Assembly: GCA_031289975.1 (NCBI GenBank)
Contig: JAITOM010000227.1
Coordinates: 1-8,206, forward strand
Origin: Methanobrevibacter sp.
GTDB lineage: Archaea; Methanobacteriota; Methanobacteria; Methanobacteriales; Methanobacteriaceae
Direction: 5' to 3'
Length of the DNA: 8,206 bases
The notes under the pieces are model-generated. The model made no database searches. It saw only the letters and a program-made list of their open reading frames with translations, and was not told where the DNA came from. The translations under genes were made by a program, and so were the position numbers. Every line of letters begins with the position of its first letter. Positions within the stretch are counted from its first letter, which is position 1. This document shows positions 4,775-8,206 of this stretch, piece by piece.

Positions 4775-7369
4775 ATGATTAAAAGACAAACAAAATCTTA
4801 CCCAAAAAAAGAGATTTATAAAATTCTTCATCCTTTGGTTAAAGCATGGTTTGATTTGAATTTTAAGGATTTTACATCTGCCCAAAAACAATCAATTGTG
4901 GATATTCATAAACAAAATAATATTCTTATATCATCACCTACAGGTTCTGGTAAAACTTTAACAGCTTTCCTATCAATTATAAGTGAACTTATATTCTTAT
5001 CAGAGAAGGGTGGATTGGAAGATAATGTTTATTGTATTTATATATCTCCACTTAAAGCATTGGATAATGATGTAGATAGAAATTTAGATATTCCTTTAAA
5101 AGAAATTGAGAAAATAGCTAATTGGGATATTGGTATTAGAAAAGCTGTAAGAACAGGTGATACTACCCAATATCAAAGAAATAAAATGTTAAAAAAGCCA
5201 CCTCATATTCTTATAACAACTCCTGAAACATTATCTATTTTACTTGTTGCACCTAAATTTAGAGAGAAGTTAGTAAATGTTAAATATGTTGTTGTTGATG
5301 AAATTCATAGTTTTGCTGAGAATAAAAGAGGAGTTGATTTAAATTTATCTCTTGAACGATTACAACATTTAATAGGTAATTTTACAAGAATTGGTCTTTC
5401 TGCTACGGTTTCACCTCTTGAGGAAATAGCTAATTTTTTAGTTGGTTTTGAGTATGGTGTTCCTCGTGATTGTTTAATGGTTGATGTTAACTATTTAAAA
5501 AAATTGGATATTGAGGTTATCTCTCCAGTGGATGATATTGTAATAGCTGATAGTGAAGAAACACGACTTGCAGTGTATAATCTTTTAGATGACTTAATAG
5601 ATGAACATAAAACAACACTTGTTTTTACAAACACACGATCAGGAGCAGAAAGTGTTTTGTATAATCTTATTAAATTGTTTCCAGAACATTACAATATCAA
5701 TAATATTATGAATCATCATTCATCTCTTTCAAAGGAAATGAGATTATTAACTGAAGAAAGTTTAAAGAAAGGAAAGTTAAAGGGTGTTATTAGTTCAACT
5801 TCACTTGAGCTTGGAATAGATATTGGATATATTGATTTGGTTGTTTTAATTAACTCTCCAAAATCTGTATCACGAGCATTGCAGAGAATCGGTAGAAGTG
5901 GACATAAAATTGGTGAAAAATCAAAAGGAAGAATTTTTGTAACAGATAGAGATGATTTAGTTGAATGTTCAATAATTTTAAAATCAATGAAAGACAACAA
6001 GATTGAAAAACTTAGAATAATTAAAAATTCATTGGATGTTTTATCACAACACATATATGGGATGGCAATTGAAAATATTTGGGATATAGATTATTGTTAT
6101 GATGTAATAAGAAAAAGTTATAATTATGTTAATTTAAGTAGAGATGAATACGAAGATGTTCTTAGTTATCTTGCAGGAGAGTACATTGAACTTGAAGATA
6201 GATATGTTTATCCTAAAATATGGATAGATTATGATAAGAATATTTTTGGGAAAAAGGGTAGATTAGCTCGTGTAATTTACTCAACAAATGTGGGTACAAT
6301 TCCAGATAGTTCAAATATATTAGTAAAGCTAAAAGATAATCCTATTGGAAAAATTAATCAGGATTTCATGGATAAACTTAAAAAAGGAGATACTTTTGTT
6401 CTTGGTGGTTCTATTTATAGATTTAATTACTCTAAAGGAATGACAATAAATGTTTCACCAGCATCTGGACCTCCAACTATTCCTTCATGGTTTTCAGGAC
6501 AACTTCCACTATCTTTTGAATTAGCTATTGAAATTCAAAGATTTAGAAGAATACTTGAAACTAAGTTTCAAGCCAAAAGAACTAAAAAAGAGATAATGGA
6601 TTTTCTAAAGGAATATCTTTATATTGATGAATTTGGAGCTAATTCAATATATGAATACTTCAATGAACAGTACAATTATGCCCTAATTCCAACTAATAAA
6701 ACCTTATTAATAGAATACTACACTGGTTTTGGAGGTAGGAAGTTTGTTGTTTTCCATAGTTTATATGGGAGAAAAGTAAACGATGCATTATCTCGAGCGA
6801 TTGCTTATTTAATATCTGAAAGGTATAAGGTAGATATTACAATTTCAATATCTGATAATGGATTTTATTTAAGTAGCGATAGTAAGATTTATGGATTAGA
6901 AGGTTTTAAATCGTTAAAATCAGAAACTTTTAAAGATACTCTTATTAAAGCTATTGAAAAAACCGAAATCTTATCAAGTAGATTTAGACATTGTGCTGGG
7001 CGTTCATTAATGACTCTTAGAAAATATAAAGGTAGGGAAAAATCAGTTGGAAGACAGCAAGTTAGAGGGAAAATATTAAAAAACTTTGTTGAAGAGATTG
7101 ATAACGATTTTCCAATTTTAAAAGAATCTCGAAGAGAAGTCATCGAAGATTACATGGATGTTGATAATGCTAAAAAAGTCATTGAACAAATTGAATCAAA
7201 AGAAATAGAGATAAAAACTATAAATACAATAATTCCATCACCATTTGGATTTAATCTTGTATCTCAAGGTTACTTAGATGTTTTATCACCAAACAATAAA
7301 GCGAGTTTTGTAAAAAGGACCCATAAAGCTATTCTTAAAAAAATTAAAGAAAAACTAAATGATGATTGA
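4775..7369 (+). CDS. lhr: Lhr-type superfamily 2 ATP-dependent helicase
   Basis: This 864-residue cytoplasmic helicase uses ATP to translocate on single-stranded nucleic acid and unwind DNA or RNA-DNA duplexes; Lhr proteins are linked to DNA repair and RNA transactions. All SF2 motifs are present: Q motif FTSAQKQSI (33-41), Walker A SSPTGSGKT (53-61), Ia SPLKALDND (91-99), Ib TTPETL (148-153), II DEIH (175-178), III SAT (209-211), IV LVFTNTRS (282-289), V STSLELGIDIG (341-351) and VI QRIGRSGH (370-377). The Lhr core follows: a winged helix around 415-480, a beta-rich domain with PPTIPSWFSGQLPLSFELA (566-584), and the DEAD-associated C-terminal region with SRFRHCAGRSLMTLRKYKG (735-753). Length fits archaeal Lhr, which lacks the long bacterial extension. 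It stands alone as a transcription unit. The subgroup (aLhr1 or aLhr2) was not resolved. Confidence 0.93.
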   Translation: MIKRQTKSYPKKEIYKILHPLVKAWFDLNFKDFTSAQKQSIVDIHKQNNILISSPTGSGKTLTAFLSIISELIFLSEKGGLEDNVYCIYISPLKALDNDVDRNLDIPLKEIEKIANWDIGIRKAVRTGDTTQYQRNKMLKKPPHILITTPETLSILLVAPKFREKLVNVKYVVVDEIHSFAENKRGVDLNLSLERLQHLIGNFTRIGLSATVSPLEEIANFLVGFEYGVPRDCLMVDVNYLKKLDIEVISPVDDIVIADSEETRLAVYNLLDDLIDEHKTTLVFTNTRSGAESVLYNLIKLFPEHYNINNIMNHHSSLSKEMRLLTEESLKKGKLKGVISSTSLELGIDIGYIDLVVLINSPKSVSRALQRIGRSGHKIGEKSKGRIFVTDRDDLVECSIILKSMKDNKIEKLRIIKNSLDVLSQHIYGMAIENIWDIDYCYDVIRKSYNYVNLSRDEYEDVLSYLAGEYIELEDRYVYPKIWIDYDKNIFGKKGRLARVIYSTNVGTIPDSSNILVKLKDNPIGKINQDFMDKLKKGDTFVLGGSIYRFNYSKGMTINVSPASGPPTIPSWFSGQLPLSFELAIEIQRFRRILETKFQAKRTKKEIMDFLKEYLYIDEFGANSIYEYFNEQYNYALIPTNKTLLIEYYTGFGGRKFVVFHSLYGRKVNDALSRAIAYLISERYKVDITISISDNGFYLSSDSKIYGLEGFKSLKSETFKDTLIKAIEKTEILSSRFRHCAGRSLMTLRKYKGREKSVGRQQVRGKILKNFVEEIDNDFPILKESRREVIEDYMDVDNAKKVIEQIESKEIEIKTINTIIPSPFGFNLVSQGYLDVLSPNNKASFVKRTHKAILKKIKEKLNDD

Positions 7370-7626
7370 GGAATAAATATTGTGAAAACTTTTTAAATCT
7401 AAAGTTAGAAAATAAGTTTAAAAATTGAGACTGTCTAACAATTATTTTCATCAAAATTTTTAAGTCTTCTATTCCACAAATAAACATGTTAAGAAATTTT
7501 AAATTAGAATTAAATTATAAAATAATGATTATATTTAAATTAAAATAGTATTATAAATTTATATTCATTTTAGAGATTATTATTAAAATTTTAATTTTAA
7601 AAATTAGAAAAATAAAGTTTTTATTT

Positions 7627-7667
7627 AGTGAAAGTTTTTATTTCACTTAGAAAAGCGAAGCTTTTCT
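7627..7667 (+). repeat. Double hairpin, copy 2 (downstream of lhr)
   Basis: AGTGAAA (7627-7633) pairs with TTTCACT (7641-7647), then AGAAAAGC (7649-7656) pairs perfectly with GCTTTTCT (7660-7667) around a GAA loop. It is a direct repeat of 4662-4699. Relative to that copy both arms of the second stem have changed together, keeping the structure. Confidence 0.55.
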
Positions 7668-7889
7668 TTAATTTAATAATTTAATAAAAAGCAAAAAATT
7701 GTATCATTAGGCGATCTCAATTTAAGAATATATTATTCTTTTATTTATAGTAAGAAACTTGAATTTTGGTAATCATTGTTTTCAATTTTCTTTTAAATTC
7801 AATTTTTTTAATTAAATTTCTTATTCTTAAGAAATACTTAGAATAAAACATTTAGATTTTAAATTATAGTAGTTTTGATAAAGTTCTTA

Positions 7890-8031
7890 ATAAATAATTT
7901 TTTTAAAAATAAATATTATTAAAATATATTTATTTAAAATTAGTTATATTAATTAAAATAAATTTATATTAATTAAAATTTAAAATTATAGATTTTTATA
8001 AATTAATATTTGAAATTAAATAATTTAATAA
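7890..8031 (+). repeat. Dispersed AT-rich intergenic repeat, copy 2
   Basis: Positions 7890-7924 match window positions 1-35 with one difference, and 7964-8031 match 104-191 after an internal deletion of about 20 bases. Similarity continues weakly to about 8060 (TTTAAGAA, then TTTCCA). Confidence 0.6.
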
Positions 8032-8099
8032 AAAAGATTATAATCCAAAATTTAAGAACTTTTCCAAAATGACTATAAAATATACTAATTTAAAATTAC

Positions 8100-8206
8100 T
8101 TATATTAATCAAAATATATTTACACTATTTAAAATTTAAAATTATGGATTTTCATAAAGTGATATTTAAAATTAAATAATTTAATAAAAAAATTTATCAT
8201 TCAATT
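8100..8206 (+). repeat. Dispersed AT-rich intergenic repeat, copy 3 (runs off the window)
   Basis: 8100-8187 matches 104-191 almost base for base, including AAAGTGATATTTAAAATTAA, and is closer to copy 1 than to copy 2. TTATCATT after it is also shared with copy 1. It is cut by the window edge. Confidence 0.65.

Larger units (their letters stand above)
7370..8206. other. Long AT-rich non-coding region after lhr
   Basis: No gene is visible in over 800 bases. A CTTTTTAAATC tract just after the lhr stop may terminate transcription. AGACTGTCT at 7429-7437 recurs at 1702-1710 and may be a short mobile-element footprint. The remainder holds the second double hairpin and two further copies of the left-end repeat, and the array runs off the window edge. 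Confidence 0.55.

Noticed and set aside
5716..6054. Minus-strand 112-codon open frame inside lhr
   Set aside because: It is antisense to helicase motifs V and VI, which are clearly coding on the plus strand.
6889..7143. Minus-strand 84-codon open frame inside lhr
   Set aside because: It is antisense to the conserved RFRHCAGRSLMTLRKY region of the helicase.

Overview
The window looks like chromosome from a very AT-rich hydrogenotrophic methanogen, most likely Methanobacteriales (Methanobrevibacter or Methanosphaera-like). The evidence is a full-length mtd gene for the F420-dependent methylene-H4MPT dehydrogenase of methanogenesis, an archaeal Lhr-type helicase, TATA boxes about 25 bases before start codons, and GGAG(T)GAT-like ribosome binding sites. 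The genus is inferred from these features and was not checked by a database search.

Layout, left to right. Positions 1-610 hold a dispersed AT-rich repeat followed by the mtd leader and promoter. mtd (611-1441, +) is a core energy-metabolism gene, followed by a T-rich terminator. Positions 1442-1986 hold two small palindromic elements: a 155-bp imperfect palindrome, and a 137-bp MITE-like element with 19-bp terminal inverted repeats. Next is a small winged-HTH gene (1987-2415, +) resembling the HVO_A0114 family of antitoxin-like DNA-binding proteins; no toxin partner is visible. Positions 2416-4774 are an accessory island. At its centre is a minus-strand two-gene module: a PIN-domain protein (3049-3474) followed at once by a 69-residue partner with an FDYTEW motif (2833-3042), a probable toxin-antitoxin pair. 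It lies between inverted copies of two repeats, A (2467-2663 and 4169-4368) and B (2658-2798 and 4511-4660). One A copy is joined to an insertion-sequence-like end at 3904-3922 and a 71-codon transposase-like remnant (4018-4233, -). Last comes a large Lhr-type helicase gene (4775-7369, +), flanked on both sides by similar two-hairpin sequences, and then more than 800 bases of AT-rich DNA containing further copies of the left-end repeat.

Functionally, two housekeeping-type genes (mtd and lhr) bracket an island of small regulatory or toxin-antitoxin genes and decayed mobile DNA. The clearest new structure is the toxin-antitoxin pair set between rearranged inverted IS remnants, together with a MITE-like element that shares its terminal repeat with one of those remnants. 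No CRISPR array, tRNA or rRNA was seen.
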